The position numbers were made by a program, and so were the translations under genes. From Nectonema munidae (Eukaryota; Nematomorpha; Nectonematoida; Nectonematidae): DNA of 64,000 bases. Location: positions 682,001 to 746,000 of the forward strand of contig JAUIRK010000952.1 of the NCBI GenBank assembly GCA_030549495.1, given 5' to 3'. A model generated the notes under the pieces. The model saw nothing but the letters and a program-made list of their open reading frames with translations, searched no databases and was not told the DNA's origin. This document shows positions 48,260 to 60,645 of the stretch, piece after piece. How positions within the stretch are numbered: position 1 is the first letter of the stretch; the number at the start of each line of letters is the position of its first letter.

Positions 48260-49030
48260 CTAAATACATTTAATAAAAAAATATAGATTTGGTGCGAAGG
48301 ATAATGAATGAATGACCCATCAAATTGGTTTATAAAGTAAACAGGAATAGACTAAAGAATTCACATCTACAAGCTACACTCCTGATTACTTCATTTACTC
48401 AGCAGTGCCCAATGCCCATTTGATAAAGCCGATTGTAGGCCAAAATTTGCTTAAATTTAAGTTTAATTTACCTTATTTAACACTGGTATAGCTACAGAAA
48501 TCAAAATTGGTATAATATTGAAGAAAAAATATGGCCATAACTTTTATTTTCCAAAATTATTGTGAAGTTAATCCTTGCTTTGACTTCAGGAAAGCTGTTT
48601 TGAAGTAGAAAAGTATTAAAAAGTAAAAATTTTAGTCCATCTTATTGGCTTCCATATTATATCAAATTGATTCTGGTAGCTGCAACTGTTACCGAGATTT
48701 TCAACAATAACTATTCCCAGTTTTTCAAAAATAGCCCCTTTGATTCCATTTCCAAAGGTTCATACCTTGAGAACAACTTATCATACGGAGTTACAACGAG
48801 TTCCTAAATTTTCATTGAATTGAGATGGAATACCTCACGCAGTTCTCTCTGAAATGTCATTGTTTCAATTTATTTTTAATAAAACTTAGTCAAACACATT
48901 CAACAAATGACACGATTGATGATTAATTAATTAAGCAAATTTATTAATGCAACAAGCTACCTCAAATTTCAAGTTTTCTTGTCAAATTAAATATAACATG
49001 GCTCTTTAAAAAGCCATAACCCGACTTGAT
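48260..49030. other. region upstream of the mapped PSMB4 exons
   Basis: The start codon and pro-peptide should lie here. A 38-bp candidate exon at 48803-48766 on the minus strand, with acceptor AAAATTTAG and donor CTCAAG|GTATGA, would encode ELVVTPYDKLFS and join exon 1 in phase. It has no ATG of its own. Otherwise AT-rich. Confidence 0.3.
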
Positions 49031-51423
49031 GCGTGCCCACTAGGGATATAACTTTTTGATTTTTTATCAAATCAAAATGCCTGCTGTTTTATTCGATGAA
49101 ACTTTTCATTTGAATTAAAAAAATATAGTTTTTGTTGCTTATTGCAAAAAAAGTCTGCAAACATCGCTTTTTGAAAAAATATACAACTTAAAAATTCTCC
49201 TTCTTGGTCAACATTTTCATCAATTTCGAAAAGTATGAAAATCTTTTCAAAAATTTCTTTTTTTTATAATTTTTTTTGCTTATTTGAATGATTATATTTT
49301 TTTATTTTTGCTTATTTCATTGCAGACACTTCAATTCAGTTCAGCTTTATTTTTAAAAATGAGTCTAAAAGAACATGTTCAAATCAAAAACTTACGAAAG
49401 ATAAACTGTGTGAAGAGAAGACCAAGTTTACCATTTGTCACTTTTATGAAAATTGCCAACAAAAAATCAAATAGTGGGACGTTATCTTGCATTATATGAA
49501 TTTGAAAAGACCAGCCAATCAAGAATAAAGAGAATTGCTGAAGAGTTGAGTCATTTATGGAAATTTCTAAACTTTCCTATCGTGTCACGTCAGCAAATCA
49601 TTTCCAAAATCAAGCATGTTGTTGATCTCTATGAAAAGTATAGAAAAAGGAAATCTGAGAATGTTGAAAAGTCGCTGATAAATCTTTTTGATATTACTAA
49701 AGCAGATGGAATTTGCTTGTCTTCTGAGGATAAGGAACTTTACAACACTCAAATCAAAACATCCTGTCAAGTTGGATATAGTACTGGAAAAGATGCTGGT
49801 ATACTTTCAATCCATCCCTCTAAAAGAAAATTTGTTCAAAGTAGGTCTAGTACTGGCATTACACAAATCCCTCCAAGTTTTGAATTAGTTGAAGATGATG
49901 ATTTCCTTAATTTCGAAGACGGGGGAAGCGATAATGATTTTGAACCGGAAGCTTCACCTGCTGCGAAACTTGTTAGTGAAAAGACATTATCAACAAAGAA
50001 AGCAGCTTCTATTTGTAAGCCACTTTCAGAAGATGGTATAGAACTTTCATCACCCACACAGGTTGGTGTTTGGAAACACATCATTAGGGAAGCAGAACAA
50101 AAAGGGTTAAGATCAAAGCAATTTTACAAAAAGAGTTTTTCTGTCTTCATTTTGATGGGAAAATGATTTTGAAGAAAGAGTATCAAGTTGTTTGTCTTCA
50201 AAACGAACATCGTATTATAAACTTACGAATTCTTTGTTGTAAAAATGGTTCTTCTAGACATATTTGATGAAATTAGAGCCTTAATGGATGAATACAACGC
50301 TTGGAAAAGTATAAAAATGAGTATTTACGATACAACAGCAGTTAATACGGGTAAAGAAAATGGTGTTGTAACTAAAATTCAAAAAGTCATGACAAATAAA
50401 GGTTTGGAGTGTCCACAATTCATTGGTTGCCAGCACCATATTCTTGACCTTGTATTAAGACATAATGGATTTCCACTTCGGGGGCACCACCAAAAGCTTT
50501 CACAATCTTCACTACAGTTTCATAACTGAAATCTGCAATAATTATGAGGAATTGAAAAATGAACACAATTAAGAGTCAGAAGTATCATTGCAGGAAAATC
50601 CAGGATGGAGAGACGACTCCCATTTGTGTATCAGCTTTGTCATGCTTTCGATATTTATAAAGACATCCAAATGGCCAAAAATACATTGTAGAAAGCTTCC
50701 TGCTCTGCATAGCGCCAGATAGAATTTACGGGCTTCATATGTCTTGTTAGCTTACTTTCTTTTACCAAAGTGAAGAAGTCGATTAGAAAGTATTTGCCAT
50801 TTTATTACAAAAGAGTGTGGTCTAAGCGTTGGTTTCGTAATCAGCATTATGATGAAATTTCATATAATTATCTCTTTAATGCAATTAAATCAGAGAATTG
50901 TCCTAAAGCATTATCAGCATTTTTAAAGTTTTATAAAGAAGAACCTTCAAGAATTAGTATTCCAAGAACAAATATACTTGCTGAGAGAGGAGTTAAAAAT
51001 GCAAGAAATAGTTCAAAATAGCCGCACAAACAGGTATTTGAGATGCAAGTTTGTTGTTACCAATCATTTGTAATCTTAAACTTTTTTTTATCATCATATC
51101 ATTTTAATACGATATATTTCCGGTATTTGACATTATTATTTTTTTGAAAAATAAACTTTTCTGAATAATTTTCTAAATTTAATTGATAAAATGAACAAAT
51201 TCAAAATTTCATCAAAATTATCTATCAATCACTTAAAAACTATATAGTAGTTAATAGTCTTATTCAATGTATATATATATTTAAACTTTGATCGAGGCGC
51301 GCGAGATTTTATAGGTTAACCCATGTAAAATTGATTGTTTTCGGTTTATTTCAATATTATTCATCAAAAAATTACACAGGATTTCAAAGTTGGAAAAAGT
51401 TATATGCCTAGTGCCCACCTCTG
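49031..51423 (+). mobile_element. hAT-like element with terminal repeats and decayed transposase
   Basis: The left end GTGCCCACTAGGGATATAAC and (reverse complement) the right end CAGAGGTGGGCACTAGGCAT share TATAACTTTTT just inside; CAGAGGTGGGCA is a common hAT terminus. The coding relic lies between, in blocks 49453-50166, 50245-50529 and 50770-51021. The first has an N-terminal helical domain (RIAEELSHLWKFLNFPIVSR), an acidic linker and a later segment. The second has DTTAVNTGKENG and CPQFIGCQHHILDLVLRH, a catalytic-type core known from uncharacterised invertebrate transposase-like proteins. The third is a C-terminal piece. Frame changes and stops between blocks indicate decay. No exact 8-bp target duplication was seen, so the superfamily is probable, not proven. 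Confidence 0.6.
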
Positions 51424-53190
51424 ATATGTATATCGCGTGAAATTAACAAGGTCATCAATACCTGCATTCTGGTGCGTAGAGATAAAAAATTTAGGAGGCG
51501 CTAAAAGGAAAAAAAGTTATTAGATTCAGGGTGACAAAAATCTCTATCTTATGTTACAATATTTTCGTTTTTTCTTTCAGAGCCGATATGTAGATCGAAG
51601 AAATTGAGATGTGCTAGGATTAGAGTATACTGACAAAATAATTCTTATTTTATATAAATGTTTTTTAAATTGTATTATTATTATCAATACGTTAAAGACT
51701 CTTTTAGGTCTTTCCTGACTAGGGGCCCCTCTACATTAATAAATCATTCAAAACACGGTGCTTAACTGCTGATCTAGGAAAAGCTTTTGCATTCCGTAAA
51801 AACAGTGATTGGGAATAAGTAGAGAGCTTAATTCTACAATAAATTGTAAATTAGCGGTCAAAGTCAAAGCATCAATTTTAAAAATATTTTATATAAGTTA
51901 GCAATTAGTGGTTAGCATATAGTTATCTAAAAAAAACTTAGAATTTCAAAATTTAAGGGCTTTAAAATAAGTTTCACAATAAAATTATTAAAAGATTCTA
52001 AATATAATATGTTAAAAAATTAATAAATAAATTATATACTAAGTTGCAGAAATATTATTTTAGGTTAAAAAATAGATAATATAGGTAGGCTGATATTGAA
52101 GCACTTTCTGAACTGAATTGATATGCTTACAATGCCTGGTAAGATAGATAAAAAAAATATGAAAACGCACACTTAAAAAAATTAATCATAAATTGAAACC
52201 GTTCCCAAATAAAATATAAAAAATCTTTTACAGGGTATATTTAATATTTGGATTATAATTTTCAACAAGGGACATTTTTATCTTTACTAATTTAATGTTA
52301 GTTAAAAAAGATAAAAATAAATTTAGAGTAAAAATAATGGAGAGGAAGAGTCAACAAGAGGCTTAAGTTCAGTTTTGACACAATGAAGGGCCTTAGTTTT
52401 TTCAATTTTTTTAATCAGCATTACCCTCCCTTATTCTTTAAAAAAAGTCAAAGAGTAGCTAAATTTAAGTCGTGGCGTTTCGTTCTAAACTTTCTTTACT
52501 AACAGGAGTGCTATTTATGTATGTAAATAACATACTTATATATTTAGTATTAAAAATTTTTTATATTTTATAAAAATTCATGCCTTATTTCATTTAATTT
52601 AAGCATTTTTAAGCATTCCTTTGAATTTGTTAATAAAGCCCCTGAAATTTTTTCACTTCCAAAAATTTATAACCCGCTTTAACTTAAATTTACATTTATC
52701 TCCCTCTCCCTTAAATTTACATTTTTCTCCCTCTCCCTTAAATTTGTTTCTAATATATTATTAAAACTAAAGAGATTTTAATAAGGAAAACTAAAATTAA
52801 TGTCAGGAGGATTTTTTATCTTTTCCAAACTACAGATAAAAAAGATACCAAAACATTGATCTTGTTATTTGCACCCTTACTTAAAACAATGTTCTCATAC
52901 AAAGATAAAAACATCATAACTGACTTTTAAATGATGAACTTTATATCGTAGCCTTGAATAAAAAAATTGACTCGTGTACGATATGGGCATGGGGAGGACT
53001 ATATTTATTATCGATGACGGACGGTTTAGGGCAGGGAAGAGTTATTTTAAAAAACTGATAGAAGGTATGGAAGGCTAAGCAAATATATTTAAAGGAATTT
53101 TTTTATTAAAATTTATTATTTCTATGGATCTTTCACCAATAATTTTATAAGATTTTACTTTCATAGTAATTTTAGAAAAAATACAATAAG
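51424..53190. other. non-coding stretch
   Basis: AT-rich. Near 52680-52745 a unit of about 30 bp (TTAAATTTACATTTWTCTCC then CTCTCCC) is repeated in tandem about 2.5 times. No gene recognised. Confidence 0.4.
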
Positions 53191-53423
53191 CGCCAGCAGG
53201 CTCTCATTACGACAACGTACTTGTGTGTATCTTACGCTCATACTGCACTATTGAAAGTCAAGGCTATCTCTCCTCTCATTAATAATAGCCTAACGTTGCC
53301 ATTAGTACTGTACTTACTTGAAGGCCAGGATACACTATAAATACTCACTCATGTTTCACTTAACACATCACTTCTCTCTTTGCTTTCTAATAAACTTCAC
53401 CTATACTTGTCTCTCTATTGTCG
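53191..53423 (+). repeat. 5' LTR
   Basis: 233 bp, from CGCCAGCAGGCTCTC to CTCTATTGTCG. A TATA-like ACACTATAAATAC and a downstream AATAAAC lie inside, as expected for promoter and poly(A) functions. The termini are not the usual TG...CA. Confidence 0.9.
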
Positions 53424-53441
53424 TGGTGACAGCGGTGGGAT
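53424..53441 (+). promoter_or_regulatory. primer-binding site, tRNA-Leu type
   Basis: TGGTGACAGCGGTGGGAT directly abuts the 5' LTR. It is the complement of a 3' tRNA end ATCCCACCGCTGTCACCA, which matches the tRNA-Leu (AAG/UAG) 3' end as known in animals except at one base. Confidence 0.7.
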
Positions 53442-56400
53442 AAAAGGTAAGATGAGTTTCAGACCTCCAAAGCAATGGCTGCTTGGTGAAAAAGGACGCT
53501 TTCTTCTTTTTCAAACTGGCATTCCAATATGATGTTTCACCTTTCATTATGCCCAGAGTTTGCGATCTTTTTAGAGTCATCATGGGAACCTAAATCAGTG
53601 AAAAATCATGGGTTTAAAGATGACGAAACTTCTAAGCATGAAATTTCAAGTCTTCAAAAGACCATCACTTTGGAACGAATGCTAGGCTTAATCGCTACTT
53701 TTTCCCCACCTTTATTAAGAAACGATATTCTCAAAAGCAGTACTAGCTTAAATTGGATATGGAAGAGAATAAGAAAATACTATTGTCTCTCTCAAAATGA
53801 GGTTAACTTTCTTAATATATGTAATTTTTCTTTAGAACCCGATGAACGCTATGAGGCATTTTATCAACGTATATTGGCTCATATTGAAGATAACTTGTTA
53901 ACCGTTGAATCAGGGTTAATTCATGATGGGAAGGTTTCTCAATTTGATGAAAACATTTCTCCAACTACTGAAAGACTTGCTGTTTTCTTATGGTTGAAGA
54001 TGATTGATCAAAGGTTACCTTCACTTGTTGCTCGGGTATATGCTCATGAGCTTCAAACACATACTCTTAAAGACATTCAGCCATTAATTGTAAATTCTTT
54101 GGAGACTTTATTAAAAGATTTGGACACTCAGGAAGTTGCAAACGTAAGTTTTTCAAAAACGTTGAAAAACCAGCCAAGATTGAGCAATAATTCAAAAATA
54201 TCTGCTTCATTTGATAGAAATAATAGAAGCAAAAAGATATGTTTTTTTTGTAAAGATAATGGTCGTAGATTTTTGGGACACGATTACCGAAGTTGTTGGT
54301 ACAAGCCCAATACAAGTACAAATCAGACTTCAAATGCTCTACAAATTTCGACTCGCATGCCTGAATTAGAAGACAAGTTTTATGAAAATGGAGTTTTCCT
54401 TGGCAAAGTGGACTGCGGAACTTCTCCATATCTTGATGGATACTGTCAACATGTTCCTTTTCGTTTAATAATTGACACTGGGGCAACATCATCAATAATT
54501 TCATCTTCCTTTGTTCACAAACTGAATATGTTACCGCTTCGTACTGGACATACAGCTAGATCTGCCGATAAATCAGTCCTTCCTATTTGTGGAGAAATAT
54601 CTTTAGACTTGAACATAAAGAATATTGACGTTTCAATTAAAGGCCTTGTGATGGAGAAGATGGACTATGACATTTTAGGTGGCATTCCTTTCTGCAAAGC
54701 AAATGATATAAAAGTTTACATCAAAGATCAACTTATTAGTTTTCGTGGCAGATTGTTTCATTATGGACCAAACGAATCATCTGTTTTTCAAAAATCCCAT
54801 ATGGTTAGAACAAAAAAAAACAAGTGTTACTGCCAGGAGACCATATTTTAATCAAAGATAAATCCTTAAAAAAATTCGATGGAGAAATTGCAGTAGAACC
54901 AAGTAAAGAAGTAGAGGATTCTGGATTTGATCCATATTTCACAAAAGTTATCGATGACTCTTTTAAAATGTCTAACTTCAAGGAAGTGCCTATCACATTT
55001 AACAAAAATCAACACGTTGCCATGATCTACAAAACCTACAATCCTAAAGTTTCAAGTGCTTTAACTACCGAAGCAGGTATCTCTTCAAAAGTTTCAATTG
55101 ACCCTGATGGAATGCTCTCGAACAAACAAAAACAAGCGTTTAAAATGCACATCTAAAGTTCGATAAAGTCTTTTCCCCTGAATTCAAAGTTTACAATGGT
55201 AAGAGTGGAAAAATTTACGCAAGGGTTTTGTTCGGCCCAGTAAAACCAAGATGTGAAAAAGGAAAACTTCCTCATTATAATCACTCTACTCTTCAACTAC
55301 TTCAAAAGGAAGCGGACAAACTGGAAGATCTCGGCGTGTTAGCGAAACCAGAAGACTTGGGGATAACAGTAAAATTTGTATCACCTAGCTTCCTTATAAA
55401 GAAAAAAGATGGATCAATGAGGTTTGTAACTGCTTTCAATAATTTAAGTCCATACACTACACTTTTACCAACGTGCTCAATATCATGTGATGACATCCTT
55501 AGAAAAATATCTTCTTTTAAGTTCATAATAAAGTCTGATTTAACTAAAAGTTTTTTTCAGATTCCATTGGCAAGATCCTCAATGCCATATCTTGCGACAG
55601 TAACTCCATTTAAAGGCATCCGAGTATATACTCGTTCAGCAATGGGTATGCCTGGTTCTTCCGAATTTCTTCAAGAACTAATAAGTAGAGTTTTTGGCGA
55701 TTTTCTTCAAGAAGGTTTCTTATCTATTATTGCCGACGATCTTTTTATAGGAGCCAATACGATTGAAGAGCTTCACCAAAATTGGTCAAAAGTTTTAAAA
55801 GACTTTCAGAAAATGATTTGAGTCTCTCGGCTTCAAAAACTATAATTTCTCCAAAAACAGAAGTAATTTTGGGTTGGAAATGGACAAAAGGTACAATCAC
55901 GCCTTCTAACCATAAAGTCTCCTCTTTAGCAAGCATTGAAAAACCATCCACTTGCTCATCCATGCGCTCCTTTTTAGGAGCATACAGAGCTATATCCAGA
56001 TGCATTCCAAGGTATTCCACAGTTCTATCTCCTTTGGAATCAGCGATCAAAGGATTGGATGGAAAGCAAAAAATTGTTTGGGATGAAGATTTACAAATTT
56101 CATTCAAGACTGCACACAATTTATTAAAATCAGCAGAAGTTCTAACACTCCCTAGAAAATCGGACAGGCTTACAATTACAGTGGATGGTCTCCAATAAAT
56201 AGAGGACTTGGAGCAACTCTTCTTATTGATAGAAATGGTGATCAAAAACTAGCTGAGTTCTTCAGTTTCAAATTAAAAGATCATCAATTAAAATGGTTTC
56301 CATGCGAGCTCGAAGCCTTAGCAATATCCACCGCAATAAAGCATTTTTCTCCAATTATAAAAGACTCAATTTTTACGACAAAAGTTTTAACCGACTCAAA

Positions 56401-58097
56401 ACCGTGTGTGGATGCTTATCAAAGATTAAAAAAAGGACATTTTTCTTCTTCAGCAAGAATTTCTTCATTTTTATCTACACTTAGCGGTGCTAATATTGAA
56501 ATATATCACATAAAAGGTTCAGAAAATATGGCAAGCGACTTCTCTTCTCGTAACCCTAACTCTTGTTATGAGAAAAACTGCCAAATCTGCAACTTTGTTC
56601 AAGATTCCATATCTTCAATTGTCAATACAATAAAAATTGATGATGTCCTTCAAGGGAGAATGAAAATGCCATTTACGAACAAACTCACGTGGTCTGCTTT
56701 ACAAAAAAGGTGTTATATTTTAAGAAAAGTTTTTGCACACTTAAAGAATGGAACAAGCCCATCAAAAAAGGAGAAGTGCACTAGAGTTAAGAGATTACTC
56801 GGTATAGCTACAATAGATAGAAATGGTATCATAGTTACTAAAGGCGATGCAGCAAAACAACTCATCATAATTCCAGATACTTTCCTTCCAGGTATTCTTC
56901 ATTCTCTACACCTTCAGTTTAACCATCCTGCGAAAACACAGTTGAAGCGTCTTTTTGATCGTTTTTTTATGGCTTATACAGTGAGAAACTAATCAATAGT
57001 ATTGATGAAGCATGCAGTATTTGTCGTTCTATTAAGTACATGCCAAAAATCTCTTGGAGCAAGCCCTGCCTTAAGAGGATCAAAGCCTGGACAAGTATTT
57101 TATGCAGATGTTATCAGAAGAAATGATCAAAAAATTTTCGTTTTGAGAGAAACATTTTCCAGTTTTACAACAGCTTCTCTCCTTGAAAGTGAGAAAATAG
57201 AAGACATCAGAACAGCAATTATACTCAACTCTTCTTTTATTAGGTGTGATAATTGCAAAATACGAACTGATGCAAGTACTTCTTTTCAAAGCCTTCAAAA
57301 AGACCCCTTGCTAAAAGAATTGGGGATTGAAGTTGAAATTGGTCACATAAAAAACAAGAACTCAAACTGCTTTGTAGACAAAGCTATTCAAGAACTAGAA
57401 ACAAGCATTTTAAAGATTTTTCCTGAAAAAGTTAAAATAACCAATGTGGATTTACAACTAGCAATCAGGAGCATCAATCTTCTTATACGGAGGCAAAACC
57501 TATCTGCAAAAGAAATCCTTTTTAGAAGAAATCACTTTACAGACGAAAAATTCATTTAAACGATAAATGTTTCTTTGAAGAGCAGCAGAACTTAGCTAAC
57601 AAGACCAGATCTTCAAAGTGTTCAAAATTTTCAAAGGAAGATTCCAAAATTCATAATTTTGAAATTGGAGATTTAGTATACCTAAAAGAAGAAAAAAGTA
57701 AGATCAAGGTAAGAAGTAAATATATCATATATAACTTACAAAATAAATATGCAATATTGAAAAAGATAACAAATGGCGAAATCGATAAGTTCAAGGATTT
57801 AGTTGAAGATGACGATACAGAAGATGAAAATACGAAAGAGGTACCTTTGGAGACAAGCAAAGAAGACTTTGACTTGAACGACAGGGTCAACAATATAACC
57901 ATTCAGAATTACCGGAAAGGCATCCAAAGTCGTTTGAAGATATGATGGATGGTTGGAGACATTCCGATAATTCTATCCAAAAAAGCAAAAGTCAGACAGA
58001 CTCAAAGGGAGATGAGAAAGAAAGAGATGACTCTTTACAAAAGAATAACTCCAGAAGCCAACGATGTAGAAATCCCCCTAAATGGCTACAAGATTAC

Positions 58098-58115
58098 GAG
58101 AGAGAGTAAAGGAAG
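58098..58115 (+). promoter_or_regulatory. polypurine tract
   Basis: A purine run with one T (GAGAGAGAGTAAAGGAAG) ends exactly at the 3' LTR, as expected for the plus-strand primer. Confidence 0.7.
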
Positions 58116-58347
58116 CGCCAGCGGCTCTCATTACGACAACGTACTTGTGTGTATCTTACGCTCATACTGCACTATCGAAAGTCAAGGCTATCTCTCCTCT
58201 CATTAATAATAGCCTAACGTTGCCATTAGTACTGTACTTACTTGAAGGCCAGGATACACTATAAATACTCACTCATGTTTCACTTAACACATCACTTCTC
58301 TCTTTGCTTTCTAATAAACTTCACCTATACTTGTCTCTCTATTGTCG
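58116..58347 (+). repeat. 3' LTR
   Basis: 232 bp, matching the 5' LTR over its whole length except for one substitution and one single-base length difference. AAG occurs directly before the 5' LTR and directly after this LTR, at most a weak 3-bp target-duplication candidate. Confidence 0.9.
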
Positions 58348-59564
58348 AAGCTTAATACTCTAAATGTGACTGTAATTTCAACTTGAAAATCTTTTGGGTA
58401 AAAAGTTCCTTTTTTTATGAAGAAAGAAAACCAAATTCGATATCTTGTTGAAAAATAATGAAATATTAACTTTCTACATATACCAACAAATTTGAGTAAT
58501 AAAATAAATCAAGAACAAAAGATTTGAGCGCTTTAATTTGGAAAATTTGCATATCTTTGCTTGTTTCAATTGCTATAAAATAAATAAACAGTGATACTTT
58601 TTGTGATTGATTAAATACTAGAAGATATTTTTGTGTTTACTTATAACATCTTTTGTTTCTAAATAATAACTTAGAATTTTTTTTTTACGAAACCAGAACT
58701 TTTATTGTTTTTTCGACAATTTATGTTTTATATTTTAATCTCAAATTCAATATATAAATGGAATCCTTACGCGTTTTCTAAAAAAAATCTGGTAAGATTC
58801 TATTTTATAATATAAAAAAGATAATCTAATATTTTTTTACAGTTAAAACAAATTTCTAGTAATTTTTTAATTTTCTTTTTATTTGTGTTAGTTTAGAGGT
58901 GCCACATTTTTAATTCGCCTAGCCAGAATAAATACGGGCGTTAAAAAGTCATTGGCAAAATTTCCAATTCATTAAAGAAATAAATAAACGAAAAATATAT
59001 AAAAGTAAAATAAATTTTTGTACTAAGAAGGAGATGATGATATTTCAAGCTTGAATTTTTAAAATTTCCTTTTTGGACCATTATTTAATACTCCGTAAAA
59101 TCAGGATATACGGCAGCCGTACTTCAGACAGGATTAAATTTATAGATGAAAATTAGATTGCGAAGTCTTAAATTAAATGCATGTTTTACAGTTACCCGTA
59201 TTTTATGTGTCTCTATTATTACATATAGCATTATTTTACACGAATTTTTTTTAAATTATTTTTACAAACATTTTCATTTTTCGAGAGAGTGTATTTAAAG
59301 TTAAACGTTATATTTGCTCAATAAATTTTAAATTTAATATAAAAACATTTTATAATTTTCAATTTTAACTCTAAACTAAAAAAATTTGTAGACTCATATT
59401 GTTTGAATGCCATTTTTAACACCTTGGAAAAATATTTATACTACAATTTAATCGTATCAAAACCTAATTTTTGGCATGTTTATTTAGTTTTTAAATATGT
59501 TTTACGCCACCTTTCTTATGAAACATTGAATTGCTATATTCTAATTTATTATATAAAAAAAGAA
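58348..59564. other. non-coding stretch upstream of the SLC35-like gene
   Basis: AT-rich. ATACGGCAGCCGTACTT near 59109 is a short palindrome. The frame open from 59403 has no similarity upstream of the chosen start at 59565. Confidence 0.4.
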
Positions 59565-60551
59565 ATGCTGGAAAACATTAAATTTATTAGTCTTTTGGTG
59601 TTGCTATTTCAAACTTCTTTCACAGTTCTTATTCTAAGATATTCTCGCCTAATCTCACCGCTTTCTAAACCATATTTGATATCGACTGCTGTAGCTTGCT
59701 CTGAATTTCTAAAACTAATGATCTCTTCTCTCACTCTCTTCTACCAAGTCGGCTTCAGCACAATAAAATTTACACAAGAACTTCGATCAACTGTACTCAT
59801 TCCATCACAAATACTGCACATATTTTTACCCTCCTTTCTCTACACCATTCAAAACAACTTAATTTTTATCGCTTTATCTAACCTAAATGCGGCATTATAC
59901 CAAATTTTGTACCAATTAAAAATTTTAACCACAGCTCTCTTCTCTGTCATTATCCTTGGCAAACGTTTGAAGACGTCTCAATGGGCTTCAATGTTTTTGC
60001 TCGTTTTTGGTGTTACTTTGACCCAAATTCCAAACACTTTTTTCTCCTGGACACACGATTCAGAGGAATTGAATGTTAAAAAGCAACAATCTTCAACTTC
60101 TTTCATGATTGGGTTGTTTTCTGTTTTATTTGCTACTATTTCTTCAGGTTTTTCTGGTGTTTATCTTGAAAAAATTCTAAAAGATTCCAAGCAGTCACTA
60201 ATCACTAGAAATATTCAAATAAGCTTGTTAGGCACAATTTTAGCTCTTATTTCGGCATTTATCTATGATGGATCATCTATTTTCAATGATGGATTCTTTC
60301 AGCATTATACTGCTCTCACTGTGCTCGTCGTTATACTTCAAGCAGTAAGCGGATTAGTGATTGCAGTTGTCATGAAGTATGCCGGAAATATATTGAAAGG
60401 TTTTGCCAATGCGCTCTCGATCCTCCTCTCTGCCTTTCTTTCATACGTTGTTTTAAATGATTTTGTTTTTTCTTACCAATTCTTAATTGGCGCCTTCCTA
60501 GTCTGTGCATCCACTTTTATATACAGCTATGACTTTACTGCCAGTAAGTGA
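59565..60551 (+). CDS. UDP-sugar transporter, SLC35A2/A3 type
   Basis: A Golgi nucleotide-sugar antiporter exchanging a UDP-sugar (UDP-GlcNAc or UDP-galactose in the family) for UMP. The ATG at 59565 gives 328 aa, close to the 325 of human SLC35A3, and aligns MLENIKFISLLVLLFQTS with MFANLKYVSLGILVFQTT; the longer upstream frame has no similarity. Family motifs: YTIQNNLIFIALSNLNAA (93-110), YQILYQLKILTTALFSVI (112-129), SSGFSGVYLEKILK (193-206), RNIQISLLG (215-223) and SGLVIAVVMKYAGNILKGFA (262-281). About ten membrane segments are visible. The ORF is intact and intronless; AATAAA follows at 60640. A2 versus A3 substrate class cannot be settled. Confidence 0.9.
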   Translation: MLENIKFISLLVLLFQTSFTVLILRYSRLISPLSKPYLISTAVACSEFLKLMISSLTLFYQVGFSTIKFTQELRSTVLIPSQILHIFLPSFLYTIQNNLIFIALSNLNAALYQILYQLKILTTALFSVIILGKRLKTSQWASMFLLVFGVTLTQIPNTFFSWTHDSEELNVKKQQSSTSFMIGLFSVLFATISSGFSGVYLEKILKDSKQSLITRNIQISLLGTILALISAFIYDGSSIFNDGFFQHYTALTVLVVILQAVSGLVIAVVMKYAGNILKGFANALSILLSAFLSYVVLNDFVFSYQFLIGAFLVCASTFIYSYDFTASK

Positions 60552-60639
60552 ATAGAAAATAGTGTAGCTAAATTATTCCATATATCAATTTTATTTCTTT
60601 CAAATGCTTTCATCTTTAATGTAATTATAAAGCTCATTC

Positions 60640-60645
60640 AATAAA
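60640..60645 (+). terminator. AATAAA poly(A) signal
   Basis: AATAAA 89 bp after the stop of the SLC35A-like gene, followed by a T-rich stretch. Confidence 0.5.

Larger units (their letters stand above)
53191..58347 (+). mobile_element. Ty3/Gypsy-like LTR retrotransposon, young but broken
   Basis: A 5.16-kb LTR element kept as a fossil. Parts in order: 5' LTR, tRNA-Leu primer site, gag region (about 53.5-54.35 kb), aspartic protease with the DTGA active site (about 54.47 kb), reverse transcriptase (about 55.25-55.8 kb), RNase H (about 56.2-56.5 kb), integrase region (about 56.8-57.9 kb), polypurine tract and 3' LTR. The protease-RT-RNase H-integrase order fits Ty3/Gypsy (or BEL/Pao) and excludes Copia. 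No envelope gene is evident. The two LTRs are about 99% identical, so the insertion is recent. The coding region is broken, with roughly half a dozen breaks. Confidence 0.9.
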
